Below are positions 48,001-56,978 of a DNA stretch of 64,000 bases, one piece after another (within the stretch, counting starts at the first letter, position 1; every line of letters begins with the position of its first letter). The stretch lies in contig NZ_AP025470.1 of NCBI RefSeq assembly GCF_024347375.1, forward strand, positions 310,001 to 374,000, given 5' to 3'. Source of the stretch: Vibrio coralliirubri (GTDB lineage: Bacteria; Pseudomonadota; Gammaproteobacteria; Enterobacterales; Vibrionaceae). The notes below the pieces were generated by a model. The model did no database searches, was not told the origin of the DNA, and saw nothing but the letters and a program-made list of their open reading frames with translations. The position numbers and the translations under genes were made by a program.

Positions 48001-48816
48001 TGGGGACGCATTGTTGTTGAAGACTTACCACCATCAGCGGTTGGTGTCTCTTCTGATCAGGTTATCTTGAATAAAGATCTAGAGCCAGAAAACGAAGATA
48101 CGATCCCATTCAATGTGATGACCAACATTAATATCTCCATTGGTGATGATTTTAAATTGTCTGCCTTCGGTCTTGAAGGTGATTTGGTCGGTAAGCTCAA
48201 CGTGGCTCAAAAAGACCAAGGTCCATTTATTACAGGTGAAGTGAACATCGTCGATGGTACTTACCAATCATTCGGCCAAGACCTCTTAATCGAAGAGGGT
48301 AAGATTCTAATGAATGGTCCACCGGATCAGCCGTATGTAGCCATCAACGCGATTCGTAATCCTGATAATACTCAGGATGATGTGACTGCAGGTATTCGAG
48401 TGACAGGCCCTGCGACAGAGCCGACCATCGAGATTTATTCTGACCCCGCGATGCCACAAGCGAACGCGCTGTCTTATATTTTGCGTGGCCAAGATATCGA
48501 CGGTGAGTCGAGCGGTTCGATGACAACGACCTTAATCGGTTTGAGTTTGGCGAAGAGTGGTAAGGTTGTTGGCGAAATCGGTGAAGCCTTTGGTGTACAG
48601 GACTTGCAACTGGATACCGCAGGCTCTGGCGATGATTCTCAAGTGACGGTAAGTGGTTACATCCTGCCTGGTTTACAGGTGAAGTATGGTGTGGGTATCT
48701 TCAACTCTTTAGGTGAGTTTACCGTTCGTTATCGACTGATGCAGGATCTTTATGTTGAAGCCGTATCGGGCCTAGACAGTGCTGTAGACCTTCTCTATCA
48801 ATTTGAATTCGAGTAA
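45058..48816 (+). CDS. tamB: Translocation and assembly module subunit TamB
   Basis: TamB is an AsmA-like, inner-membrane-anchored protein that spans the periplasm as a long beta-taco and is implicated in phospholipid transport to the outer membrane with TamA. The 1252 residues start with one transmembrane helix (SISLTSILLLLVALLGFVLFTN) and continue as repetitive beta structure. They end in the DUF490 domain (TAGIRVTGPATEPTIEIYSDPAMPQANALSYILRGQDIDGES and VDLLYQFEFE). The start overlaps tamA. Confidence 0.95.
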   Translation: MIKVMGKFIKWTSISLTSILLLLVALLGFVLFTNPGLNTVLWGAEKALPQLKVESTKGALFPSFTLNNVQFKDDSLHIDTKVKKLNLAINPRCLLDPKLCVDRLAIQGLDFAFTELPPASTEETEPTPPVTSVKTPLPIVINRIALSDIKLNILGHEIEWSLFSTALSMQGEKLTVSPTLFNDLKVKLAESTEEPQAEKVEPEATEKTAIELPEVWIPLQVVLERFDLNRFTLEQETPIVVNHLGLEARAGKHTVDVSTLELDMPQASANLTTKVELKSGYPLELSLDALVKETDLAGQKLSLKAQGSVAKLNLDSQFSELIEAKLSGDIEPLEPTLPFDLLLEGGQAQWPLTGKSDYQATIEQFKADGSLDGFNVLLKGEADGKEIPELAIDLQGKGTTEQIELERLNLNTLGGELNGVVKANWKSLVNWQADVTLKDIQPGLQWPEAEGNISGSIVTSGELTEAGGWAIELPKLDIEGILREYPLDIEGQLSASDRSASGEPKLKTSGLSLAHGVNSIKAQGELDKKWDMGVEINFPELVKSVPDLKGKVIGNIQLSGPTKEPEVDLALNVDKVDWNNEATLESLSLNGSVVPLPLPEAQADLELKANNLTYQDQSVESIDLTVSGGEKKHTVTLDVISDIVSTSLAISGELIQKPSLIWDGSLDRVKITTQQGPWVLDQPVAIKADVDKQFADVQAHCWKQSGSSVCLDEDVRVGKSGEAKVAINQFDFDQIKAFVPKETQLQGLVNATAHAKWSEQGEPEVTVSVDMPKGQVVQQVGEPITLGWESVALNAQLKDNKLDADFKLDVSDNGDLSGTVSLPNILAEDKMVDAAIKLTTFHLDFLQPILGEYSLLKADLESDLQVKGSLMHPQVFGQFSVDGIQVKGDVTPVDVKDGRIDLDFDGYSAKLDANVETPDGHLDIEGTGDWQDLTAWHSNVRVFADELMVDIPPMVKVKVVPDMTIDVTPELAKITGDIALPWGRIVVEDLPPSAVGVSSDQVILNKDLEPENEDTIPFNVMTNINISIGDDFKLSAFGLEGDLVGKLNVAQKDQGPFITGEVNIVDGTYQSFGQDLLIEEGKILMNGPPDQPYVAINAIRNPDNTQDDVTAGIRVTGPATEPTIEIYSDPAMPQANALSYILRGQDIDGESSGSMTTTLIGLSLAKSGKVVGEIGEAFGVQDLQLDTAGSGDDSQVTVSGYILPGLQVKYGVGIFNSLGEFTVRYRLMQDLYVEAVSGLDSAVDLLYQFEFE

Positions 48817-48889
48817 AGCAGTTTGAATTGTAGTCGCTCTGATTTTATCCATTGGTTGGAATGCAAATAGAATGGCTCATGGAGGGCGT

Positions 48890-49243
48890 ATGCAGCATCT
48901 TGTTTTTGTTTATGGAACCTTGAGACAAGGTCAGTCCAATCACCACTATTTAAAACAGTGTGAGTGTTTAGGACGGTTTGACACCCCTGAGGAATACGCA
49001 CTTTTTGATTTAGGTGCCTATCCAGCGATGATTTTTGGAAAGAAAAGTGTCGCTGGTGAGGTCTATATCATTAACGACGAAATTTTAGAGTCGCTCGATC
49101 GGCTAGAAGATGTTCCTGTTGAGTATCGTCGCGAGCAAATAGAGACTATATTTGGATTAGCATGGGTATATTTGTATCAGCTTGATCTAACAGCTAATAA
49201 AGAAATACTTTCGGGTAACTGGTGTAAGCGGAGCAACGCTTAG
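48890..49243 (+). CDS. ytfP: Gamma-glutamylcyclotransferase-family protein YtfP
   Basis: The ATG at 48890 follows GGAGGG at good spacing and gives 117 residues starting MQHLVFVYGTLRQGQSNHHYL, the family signature. The frame's earlier ATG at 48872 is rejected. The catalytic-type acidic residue appears in GEVYIINDEILESLDRLEDVPVEYRR. Homologues are gamma-glutamylcyclotransferase-like folds of uncertain substrate. It lies 73 bp after tamB; its former downstream terminator is now split by an IS. Confidence 0.9.
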   Translation: MQHLVFVYGTLRQGQSNHHYLKQCECLGRFDTPEEYALFDLGAYPAMIFGKKSVAGEVYIINDEILESLDRLEDVPVEYRREQIETIFGLAWVYLYQLDLTANKEILSGNWCKRSNA

Positions 49244-49273
49244 TCGCTATATATTCTGAGTTATCAAACAAAA

Positions 49274-49293
49274 AGCCAGCATGTGAATTGAAG
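49274..49293 (+). terminator. Left half of the IS-split bidirectional terminator
   Basis: AAAGCCAGCATGTGAA here is complementary to TTCAAATGCTGGCTTT (50711-50726), on the other side of the IS, with one mismatch. Together the halves formed one hairpin flanked by A and T runs, between the convergent genes ytfP and fbp. Confidence 0.7.
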
Positions 49294-49319
49294 TGACCCC
49301 GTAAAGTTGGACATTTCTG

Positions 49320-50186
49320 TTAAGCGGCTTTCAAGGCCTGAGTTCGATATTCTATCGGAGTCAGGCCTTTTAGTTTCACTTTTATACGTTTGGTATTGTA
49401 GTACTCGATGTATTCTTTAATCTGCTCTATCAGAGCATCTGCATCTTCAAAGCTTTGGTTGTGATACATCTCGGTTTTGAGTAAAGCAAAAAAGTTTTCA
49501 GCAACAGCATTATCCAAGCAGTTACCTTTTCTCGACATGCTTTGCGTTAACCCACTCTCCGCTACCTTTTTCTGATACTGTCGATGGCGATATTGCCAAC
49601 CTTGATCGCTATGTATAATTGGCTTTGAGTTGGGTTTAAGCGTTGATATAGCTTCCGTCAGCATATCTGTGACAAGCGGCAAGCAGGCATTTTTGGCCAC
49701 TCTATAAGCAACCACCTCCTGAGTAAACAAGTCGACAACGGGAGATAAGTATACTTTCTGCTCTTTGACTTTGAACTCCGTGACATCAGTTACCCACTTT
49801 TCATCGGGTTGAGTCGCACTAAAATCTCTTTCAAGAACGTTGGGAGCAGCTTTTCCTGACTCTCCTCGGTATGAACGATACTTTTTAATCCTGACCGTCG
49901 ATTTAAGGTTGAGCTGAGCCATAAGCCTTTGAACCGTTTTGTGATTAAGCACGAACCCCTGATTCTTTAGTTCCAAGTGAATACGGCGGTAGCCGTATCG
50001 CCCCTTATGTTCATGATAAATTGACTTTATCAACCGCAGCTCACGTTCGTAGCTATTTTGGCGCTTGCTCGTTTGAGCCTGATAATAAAAGACACTTTTT
50101 GCCAACTGTAGAGTGTGCAGTAAGTGCTTTAATGGGTACTTGCCTTTAAGAGTTAGAGCTATGACCGCTTTTTCTTTGTTCGACGG
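49320..50186 (-). CDS. IS3-family transposase OrfB (catalytic part, made by -1 frameshift)
   Basis: This frame encodes the DDE integrase: WVTDVTEF (first Asp), IIHSDQGWQYRH (second Asp) and SMSRKGNCLDNAVAENFFALLKTEMYH (Glu), with the HTH-like KGRYGYRRIHLELKNQG upstream. There is no good independent start. The -1 frame is continuous from the slippery site in orfA (KPSNKEKAVIALTLKGKYPLKHLL then LAKSVFYYQA). The active product should therefore be an OrfAB fusion of about 449 residues that cuts and joins the IS ends. Confidence 0.9.
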   Translation of the reverse strand, partial: PSNKEKAVIALTLKGKYPLKHLLHTLQLAKSVFYYQAQTSKRQNSYERELRLIKSIYHEHKGRYGYRRIHLELKNQGFVLNHKTVQRLMAQLNLKSTVRIKKYRSYRGESGKAAPNVLERDFSATQPDEKWVTDVTEFKVKEQKVYLSPVVDLFTQEVVAYRVAKNACLPLVTDMLTEAISTLKPNSKPIIHSDQGWQYRHRQYQKKVAESGLTQSMSRKGNCLDNAVAENFFALLKTEMYHNQSFEDADALIEQIKEYIEYYNTKRIKVKLKGLTPIEYRTQALKAA

Positions 50187-50668
50187 TTTTTTTTCTGCTC
50201 CAACTCTTCCAACTTTTTTAGAACGGCATTCTCGGTTCGTAAGTAGACCAACTCCTCTTTTAGCTCCTCAAGTGTCATTTCATTATCAGGCTTAGTGGTA
50301 CGTTGAGGTTGCTGTTTCATTGAGGGTCTTCCTTTCTGGCGCATTTCGAGCCCCTTGATACCGAGCTCATTAAATCGTTTAAGCCAGACAGAGAGTATTC
50401 CAGGGGATGAGAGGTTTAATACAGCGCTAGTGTGCGTGAGAGACCATTCATTCGTCCACATTAAATTCAATGCTTTTCGTTTTGTTTGAGCAGTCGCGGC
50501 ATGATTAGTTGGTAAAAATGAATCAGTACCATGGATGGCAAAGACTTGAGCCCAATACCGTATCTGCCTTGAAGAAATTGAATATTGTTTTGCTAAGTAG
50601 AGAGATGACGTGCCATCTAAGTATTGCTTAGCAATGATACATTTTAGCTCTCGGCTATATTTGGACAT
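50159..50668 (-). CDS. IS3-family OrfA (DNA-binding part)
   Basis: The 169-residue protein has two helix-turn-helix domains (SRELKCIIAKQYLDGTSSLYLAKQYSISSRQIRYWAQVF and a second one near LTHTSAVLNLSSPGILSVWLKRF). A C-terminal coiled-coil leucine zipper follows (MTLEELKEELVYLRTENAVLKKLEELEQ). OrfA binds the IS ends and modulates transposition. Its end contains the A-run used for frameshifting to OrfB. The ATG is preceded by GGGGGT 7 bp upstream, inside a hairpin. Confidence 0.9.
   Translation of the reverse strand: MSKYSRELKCIIAKQYLDGTSSLYLAKQYSISSRQIRYWAQVFAIHGTDSFLPTNHAATAQTKRKALNLMWTNEWSLTHTSAVLNLSSPGILSVWLKRFNELGIKGLEMRQKGRPSMKQQPQRTTKPDNEMTLEELKEELVYLRTENAVLKKLEELEQKKNRRTKKKRS
50186..50192 (-). 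other. Programmed -1 frameshift heptamer A_AAA_AAC
   Basis: On the minus strand a run of eight A followed by CC is read in orfA as AAA-AAA-AAC. A_AAA_AAC is a classic slippery heptamer. A slip of -1 enters the open orfB frame directly, with no stop before the DDE domain. Confidence 0.75.
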
Positions 50669-50673
50669 AAAAA

Positions 50674-50708
50674 GACCCCCAATAATTGGTGTCCAACTAT
50701 TGGGGGTC
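50674..50708 (-). promoter_or_regulatory. Hairpin at the right IS end sequestering the orfA ribosome binding site
   Basis: GACCCCCAATA (50674-50684) and TATTGGGGGTC (50698-50708) form a perfect 11-bp stem. In minus-strand RNA arriving from fbp both arms are present and the arm next to the orfA ATG, holding GGGGG, is paired. RNA starting inside the IS after the outer arm would leave it free. Confidence 0.6.
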
Positions 50709-50710
50709 AG

Positions 50711-50730
50711 TTCAAATGCTGGCTTTTTTA
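50711..50730 (-). terminator. Right half of the IS-split terminator
   Basis: TTCAAATGCTGGCTTTTTTA complements the left half at 49274-49293. Separated by 1.4 kb, the two halves can no longer form the short hairpin that would stop fbp or ytfP transcripts. Confidence 0.7.
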
Positions 50731-50761
50731 ATGACGCTATTTTGATAAATGAACGAGAGGT

Positions 50762-51781
<1,020 letters not shown>

Positions 51782-52042
51782 TTAAACTTCTCTCAATATT
51801 AGGGGGGATTTGAGCACTGTAGATTCGGCCTCTTGAGTGGGCTTTATTCATCTAGACGCTTACCTAAATTCTAAAGGTTAGATCTTTTTAATGGTAATGA
51901 ACTAAGCGACACAGATCTCACTTACTATGTCGACTCAATTTGTTTTGCATTGCCGCTCGCTTTTAATCGCCATTTAATGATAATGAGTGCAAGCCGTTTT
52001 AATTAGGCATCGTTTATTTAGCCAAGCGTTTGGAAGCAATTT

Positions 52043-53401
52043 ATGCATATTCATATCTTAGGAATTTGTGGCACCTTCATGGGTGGTGCTGCGGTATTGG
52101 CTCGTCAATTAGGTCACAAGGTTACGGGTAGTGACGCGAATGTTTACCCACCAATGAGCACCTTGTTGGAATCACAAGGGATTGAAATTATTGAAGGGTT
52201 CGACCCTAGCCAATTAGAACCAAGGCCAGATCTCGTGGTTATCGGTAACGCAATGAGCCGCGGTAATCCGTGTGTTGAGTATGTGTTGGATAACAACCTT
52301 AGATACACCTCTGGTCCCCAGTGGTTGCAAGAGTTCCTGCTGCATGACCGTTGGGTGTTAGCGGTATCGGGAACGCACGGTAAGACCACGACATCAAGCA
52401 TGTTGGCTTGGATCTTGGAAGACTGTGGCTATGCACCGGGCTTCTTAGTTGGCGGAGTGTTGGGTAACTTTGGTATCTCTGCTCGCCTTGGTGAAAGTAT
52501 GTTCTTCGTGGTAGAAGCCGACGAATACGACAGTGCTTTTTTCGATAAACGATCTAAGTTCGTTCATTACCACCCAAGAACCTTGGTGATGAATAACCTA
52601 GAGTTCGATCATGCGGACATCTTTGACGATCTTGAAGCGATTAAGCGACAATTCCATCATTTGGTGCGTACTGTGCCAAGCAATGGTCGCATTTTCTCAC
52701 CTAAGCAGGATACCGCTATTCAAGATGTTTTAGCTCGCGGTTGCTGGAGCGAAACTGAATCGAGCGGCGAACTTGGCGATTGGGATGCTAAGAAACTGGT
52801 TAAAGATGGCTCCAAATTTGAGGTCTATTTCCAAGACGAATGTGTTGGAACCGTAGACTGGGATTTGGTTGGCGATCATAACGTAAGTAATGCCTTGATG
52901 GCGATTGCGGCGGCAAGACATGTTGGTGTGACACCCGACTTAGGATGTGAATCACTGGCGACTTTCATTAATACCAAGCGTCGTTTGGAGTTTAAAGGCG
53001 AAGTGGCAGGTGTTTCTGTCTATGACGATTTTGCTCATCATCCTACAGCGATTGAACTTACTCTGGGTGGCTTACGTAATAAGGTCGATACGAAAAAAAT
53101 CATTGCTGTTTTAGAGCCTCGTTCTGCCACCATGAAGCGTGGTGTGCATAAAGAAACCTTGGCTGATTCGTTGAAGCAGGCGGATTCTACCTACTTATTC
53201 CAACCGGATAACATTGATTGGTCAGTTCAAGATGTTGCAGACGCTTGTCACCAACCTGCACACGTGAGTGATGACATGGATGCATTCGTTGCTAGAATTG
53301 TCTCAGAGGCACAAGCGGGCGACCAAATCTTAGTAATGAGTAATGGTGGCTTTGGTGGTATTCACCAGAAATTGTTGGATGCGTTGGCACTCAAAGGCTA
53401 A
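52043..53401 (+). CDS. mpl: UDP-N-acetylmuramate:L-Ala-gamma-D-Glu-meso-DAP ligase
   Basis: Mpl reattaches recycled murein tripeptide to UDP-MurNAc in cytoplasmic peptidoglycan recycling. The 452 residues follow the Mur ligase plan: an N-terminal Rossmann-like segment ([36 protein letters not shown]), the ATP loop [34 protein letters not shown], and the C-terminal [19 protein letters not shown]. It is divergent from fbp; the 270-bp gap has no clear element beyond an AT-rich promoter region. The fbp-mpl pairing is as in E. coli. Confidence 0.96.
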   Translation: MHIHILGICGTFMGGAAVLARQLGHKVTGSDANVYPPMSTLLESQGIEIIEGFDPSQLEPRPDLVVIGNAMSRGNPCVEYVLDNNLRYTSGPQWLQEFLLHDRWVLAVSGTHGKTTTSSMLAWILEDCGYAPGFLVGGVLGNFGISARLGESMFFVVEADEYDSAFFDKRSKFVHYHPRTLVMNNLEFDHADIFDDLEAIKRQFHHLVRTVPSNGRIFSPKQDTAIQDVLARGCWSETESSGELGDWDAKKLVKDGSKFEVYFQDECVGTVDWDLVGDHNVSNALMAIAAARHVGVTPDLGCESLATFINTKRRLEFKGEVAGVSVYDDFAHHPTAIELTLGGLRNKVDTKKIIAVLEPRSATMKRGVHKETLADSLKQADSTYLFQPDNIDWSVQDVADACHQPAHVSDDMDAFVARIVSEAQAGDQILVMSNGGFGGIHQKLLDALALKG

Positions 53402-53439
53402 CGGCATCCACGACCTTATATTTTGAAGTAATTGAGAAC

Positions 53440-54063
53440 ATGACAAAACACGATAAAGCTATAACCCTCGCTTTCACTGGCGCATCCGGTGCGCCTTATG
53501 GCCTGCGTTTACTTGAATGCCTTTTGGCAGCCGATTATCAGGTCTACTTGCTGATTTCATCGGCAGCGCGAGTGGTATTGGCGACCGAGCATGAACTTAA
53601 GTTACCTGCTGGGCCAGATGCAGCGAAACAAGCTTTGGTTAAACATCTTGGCTGCGATCCTGAAAAGCTGGTGGTGTGTGGCAAAGATGATTGGTTCTCG
53701 CCGGTTGCCTCTGGTTCAGCTGCACCGAAGCAGATGGTCGTTTGTCCATGTTCCGCGGGAAGCTTGGCTTCGATTGCACATGGCTTGTCGGACAACCTGA
53801 TTGAGCGAGCAGCAGATGTGGTCATGAAAGAGCGAGGCCAATTGTTGTTGGTGGTTCGTGAGACGCCATTTTCTACGTTGCACTTAGAGAACATGCACAA
53901 ACTTTCGACCATGGGCGTGACGATCATGCCTGCAGCTCCGGGTTTTTATCATCAACCTAAGTCAATTGAAGATCTGGTCGACTTTATGGTGGCGCGTATT
54001 CTCGATCACCTTGGTATCGAACAAGGTTTAGTGCCACGTTGGGGCTACGATCAACGTAATTGA
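53440..54063 (+). CDS. ubiX: Flavin prenyltransferase UbiX
   Basis: UbiX makes prenylated FMN, the cofactor of the UbiD decarboxylase in ubiquinone synthesis. The 207 residues contain [28 protein letters not shown], the [41 protein letters not shown] block and [43 protein letters not shown], all diagnostic. It is 38 bp after mpl and probably co-transcribed. Confidence 0.96.
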   Translation: MTKHDKAITLAFTGASGAPYGLRLLECLLAADYQVYLLISSAARVVLATEHELKLPAGPDAAKQALVKHLGCDPEKLVVCGKDDWFSPVASGSAAPKQMVVCPCSAGSLASIAHGLSDNLIERAADVVMKERGQLLLVVRETPFSTLHLENMHKLSTMGVTIMPAAPGFYHQPKSIEDLVDFMVARILDHLGIEQGLVPRWGYDQRN

Positions 54064-54112
54064 TCTAAACTTGATAGCTTATTGTTAAAAATCAAATTAC
54101 AATTCTGAACAC

Positions 54113-54215
54113 TCATCGGGGAGCGAACCATTCAAATAATGAATGCTAGCTGAGATCAAGCAGATGCTTGGGACCCGTAAACCTGAACCAGATAATGCTG
54201 GCGTAGGAATTGAGT
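54113..54215 (+). promoter_or_regulatory. TPP riboswitch (thi box) controlling thiBPQ
   Basis: The conserved TPP aptamer elements appear in order: CGGGGAGC, GCTGAGATCA, CTTGGGACCCG, then AACCTGAACCAGATAATGCTGGCG, TAGGAA (split here only for display). The outer stem and the CUGAGA and pyrophosphate-sensor parts are intact. It lies 65 bp before thiB, so thiamin diphosphate should turn the transporter operon off. Confidence 0.95.
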
Positions 54216-54279
54216 TAGGAACAACCTCTACCGTTCTCCTCCCTCAAACCTGTGCCGCTCAGACCATGGAGAGCGTCCA

Positions 54280-55272
54280 GTGAAATTCACATTAACTACT
54301 CTTGCTGTTACTACAGCTATTTCTTTTTCTGCCTTTGCTGCAGACAACACTTTGACCGTATACACCTATGACTCTTTTGCTGCGGATTGGGGCCCTCGTC
54401 CTGCCGTTGAAAAAGCATTCGAAGAGAAGTGTGGTTGTGATGTGAATTTTGTCGCTCTAGAAGACGGCGTGTCTATCCTGAACCGTTTACGTCTTGAGGG
54501 CGGAAACAGCAAAGCCGATATCTTGCTCGGTCTCGACAACAACCTGATGGCTGAAGCGAAAGCGACGGGCTTATTGGCTGAGCATAATGTTGATACTTCA
54601 TCAGTAACACTGCCTAATGGTTGGAACGACAGCACTTTTGTACCCTATGACTTTGGCTACTTTGCTTTTGTTTACAACAAAGAGAAGTTGGCAAACCCAC
54701 CGAAGAGCCTTAAAGAGTTGGTTGAGCAGCGTGATGATCTCAAGGTTACCTACCAAGACCCACGTACATCAACACCAGGGCAAGGCATGATGCTTTGGAT
54801 GAAATCAGTATACGGTGATGAAGCGACAGCAGCATGGAAGAAGCTTGCTCAGAAAACAGTGACTGTAACCAAAGGCTGGTCTGAAGCTTACTCAATGTTC
54901 CTAGAAGGTGAGTCGGATTTAGTGTTGTCTTACACAACGTCTCCGGCTTACCACATTATTGCTGAGAGCGATTCTAAGTACGCAGCAGCAAGCTTCGAAG
55001 AAGGGCATTACACTCAAGTGGAAGTGGCCGCTAAGGTTAAAGGCAGCAAGAACGAAAAGCTTGCTGATGAGTTTATGGCGTTTATCCTAAGTGATGAATT
55101 CCAATCGGCGATGCCAACAGGTAACTGGATGTACCCAGTGACGGATGTTGAGTTACCAAAAGGGTTTGAGCAACTTACAGTTCCTCAGAAAGCGCTGAGC
55201 TTTAGCTCAGAAGAGATCGCCGAGAAGCGTAAGCCTTGGATTCGTGAATGGCAGAGTGCACTTACTTTTTAA
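54280..55272 (+). CDS. thiB: Thiamine ABC transporter substrate-binding protein
   Basis: ThiB captures thiamine, its mono- and diphosphate in the periplasm. The 330 residues start at a GTG (54280), with GGAGAG 6 bp upstream. They carry a signal peptide (LTTLAVTTAISFSAFAAD), then LTVYTYDSFAADWGPRPAVEKAFEEKCGCDVNFV and the C-terminal GNWMYPVTDVELPKGFEQL, as in the family. It follows a TPP riboswitch and begins the thiBPQ operon. Confidence 0.96.
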   Translation: MKFTLTTLAVTTAISFSAFAADNTLTVYTYDSFAADWGPRPAVEKAFEEKCGCDVNFVALEDGVSILNRLRLEGGNSKADILLGLDNNLMAEAKATGLLAEHNVDTSSVTLPNGWNDSTFVPYDFGYFAFVYNKEKLANPPKSLKELVEQRDDLKVTYQDPRTSTPGQGMMLWMKSVYGDEATAAWKKLAQKTVTVTKGWSEAYSMFLEGESDLVLSYTTSPAYHIIAESDSKYAAASFEEGHYTQVEVAAKVKGSKNEKLADEFMAFILSDEFQSAMPTGNWMYPVTDVELPKGFEQLTVPQKALSFSSEEIAEKRKPWIREWQSALTF

Positions 55273-55364
55273 TTTGCTTTTAAAAAATTAGCGTTCTAAC
55301 TTTCTGTATTTAAAGGTTTGTTCGAGATTAACTGAGCGAACCATTTACGGTAAAGAATCAATCT

Positions 55365-56978
55365 ATGATAAAGAAAACACCTAAGGTTGGGATTTGGGTA
55401 GCGATACTCATTACCGCCTTCGTGGTTTCAGCGGTTGGGGCATTGCTTAGCAATGCCCCTTCTCTTGATATCAGCCAAGTATGGTCCGATCCCTATTATT
55501 GGCATGTAACGAAATTCAGTTTTTATCAGGCGACACTCTCAACGGCGCTGAGTGTTGGCTTTGCTATACCTATTGCTCATGCGCTGTGTCGTAGACAATT
55601 TTTGGGACGCGCTTTGTTGTTAAGGCTGTTCGCGTCGACCTTAGTCCTGCCGGTGTTAGTCGGTGTATTTGGCTTACTTGCGATCTATGGCAATAGTGGT
55701 TGGTTAGCTAAGTTTTTGGCGAACTTCGATATTGAATTACCATTTTCCATATATGGATTGAATGGTATTTTGCTGGCGCACGTTTTCTTTAACTTGCCTT
55801 ATGCCAGTCGCTTACTTTTACAAGCCTTAGATACGGTGCCTGCCGAGCAACACAAGCTTTGTGCTCACTTGGGTATGAGTCATTGGAACAAATTCAGATG
55901 GGTTGAATGGCCTCGCTTAAGACAGCAATTACCACATGTGTGTGGCTTAGTCTTCATGTTGTGTTTTACCAGCTTTGCTACCGTGATGGCGCTAGGCGGT
56001 GGACCTAAATCAACCACTATCGAGCTCGCTATTTATCAGGCGATTAAATTCGACTTTGACCTTCAAGCTGGTGCCTTGCTCGCGATATGGCAAATGCTGC
56101 TGTGTGGTGTGCTAGCGGTGAGCATTCAACGCCTATCGAAGCCTATTTCAGTGACGGCTAGTCAGCTGTCGGAAGAGAAATATTTGGTTAAGGACAGCTG
56201 GTGGTCAAAAGCTTGGGATAGCTTTTGGATCATCATAGTCTCAATGCTGGTATTGCCGCCATTAGCTATGGTTATCGTCAGTGGAATTAACTCGCAGGCA
56301 TTAACCGTACTCAGCAGCGAGCCGTTTTGGGCGGCGTTAATGACCTCGGTTAAAGTCGCGTCATTAGCAAGTGTTATCGCAGTTGGTATTGGTATCGCCA
56401 TACTGCTGACTAGCCGAGCATGGCGTTTACAGAACAAGAATTTTCGAGCCGATAAAATCGAGCTGATTGGCACTATTATCTTAGTGACTCCGGGGCTGGT
56501 GATCAGTACGGGTATCTTCTTATTACTGCGTTCATTCACCGATGTATTCAGTTTAGCTTTCTTTATCGTGATTGCCGTCAATAGTTTAATGGCGCTGCCT
56601 TACGTAATTAAAACCTTGGCTCAACCTATGCTGCACTTATCTCAGCAGTACCAGTATGTGTGTGCAAGCTTGGGTATGACAGGTTTCACGCGTTTTAGGC
56701 TAGTGGAGTGGCGCGCATTGCGTAAGCCGATGGCACAAGCGTTTTCGATCAGCTTTATGTTGGCGATGGGTGACTTAAGCGCGATTGCTTTGTTTGGTAG
56801 CCAAGATTTTAGAACTCTGCCTTTGTACCTATTCCAATTGTTAGGCAGCTATCAAATGGAAGCGGCGGCGGTAGTTTCTGTGAGCTTACTGTTACTGAGT
56901 GTCGGCAGTTTTAGCTTAATAGAATTTTTATTTACTCGAAGATCTAAGCTCGATGCTAAAGAATTAAGGAACCGATGA
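55365..56978 (+). CDS. thiP: Thiamine ABC transporter permease
   Basis: ThiP is the fused two-half permease of the thiamine importer. The 537 residues have about twelve transmembrane helices. Two EAA-type loops are present, one in each half (LDTVPAEQHKLCAHLGMSHWNKFRWVEWPRLRQQL and LSQQYQYVCASLGMTGFTRFRLVEWRALRKPM). It lies 92 bp after thiB and overlaps thiQ by 4 bp. Confidence 0.95.
   Translation: MIKKTPKVGIWVAILITAFVVSAVGALLSNAPSLDISQVWSDPYYWHVTKFSFYQATLSTALSVGFAIPIAHALCRRQFLGRALLLRLFASTLVLPVLVGVFGLLAIYGNSGWLAKFLANFDIELPFSIYGLNGILLAHVFFNLPYASRLLLQALDTVPAEQHKLCAHLGMSHWNKFRWVEWPRLRQQLPHVCGLVFMLCFTSFATVMALGGGPKSTTIELAIYQAIKFDFDLQAGALLAIWQMLLCGVLAVSIQRLSKPISVTASQLSEEKYLVKDSWWSKAWDSFWIIIVSMLVLPPLAMVIVSGINSQALTVLSSEPFWAALMTSVKVASLASVIAVGIGIAILLTSRAWRLQNKNFRADKIELIGTIILVTPGLVISTGIFLLLRSFTDVFSLAFFIVIAVNSLMALPYVIKTLAQPMLHLSQQYQYVCASLGMTGFTRFRLVEWRALRKPMAQAFSISFMLAMGDLSAIALFGSQDFRTLPLYLFQLLGSYQMEAAAVVSVSLLLLSVGSFSLIEFLFTRRSKLDAKELRNR

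Larger units (their letters stand above)
49294..50709 (-). mobile_element. IS3-family insertion sequence (IS150-like), 1416 bp
   Basis: The element is bounded by 20-bp imperfect inverted repeats (49294-49313 and 50690-50709; 17 of 20 match), beginning TGACCCC and with TTGGACA inside, and the ends are TG...CA. It holds overlapping orfA and orfB on the minus strand with a frameshift site. No 3-4 bp target duplication is seen: the flanks are GAAG on the left and GTTC on the right. The copy looks intact. It interrupts the hairpin terminator between ytfP and fbp. Confidence 0.92.

Noticed and set aside
49320..50105. Independent orfB start at 50105
   Set aside because: It is a TTG without ribosome binding site inside an open frame that continues upstream to the slippery site.
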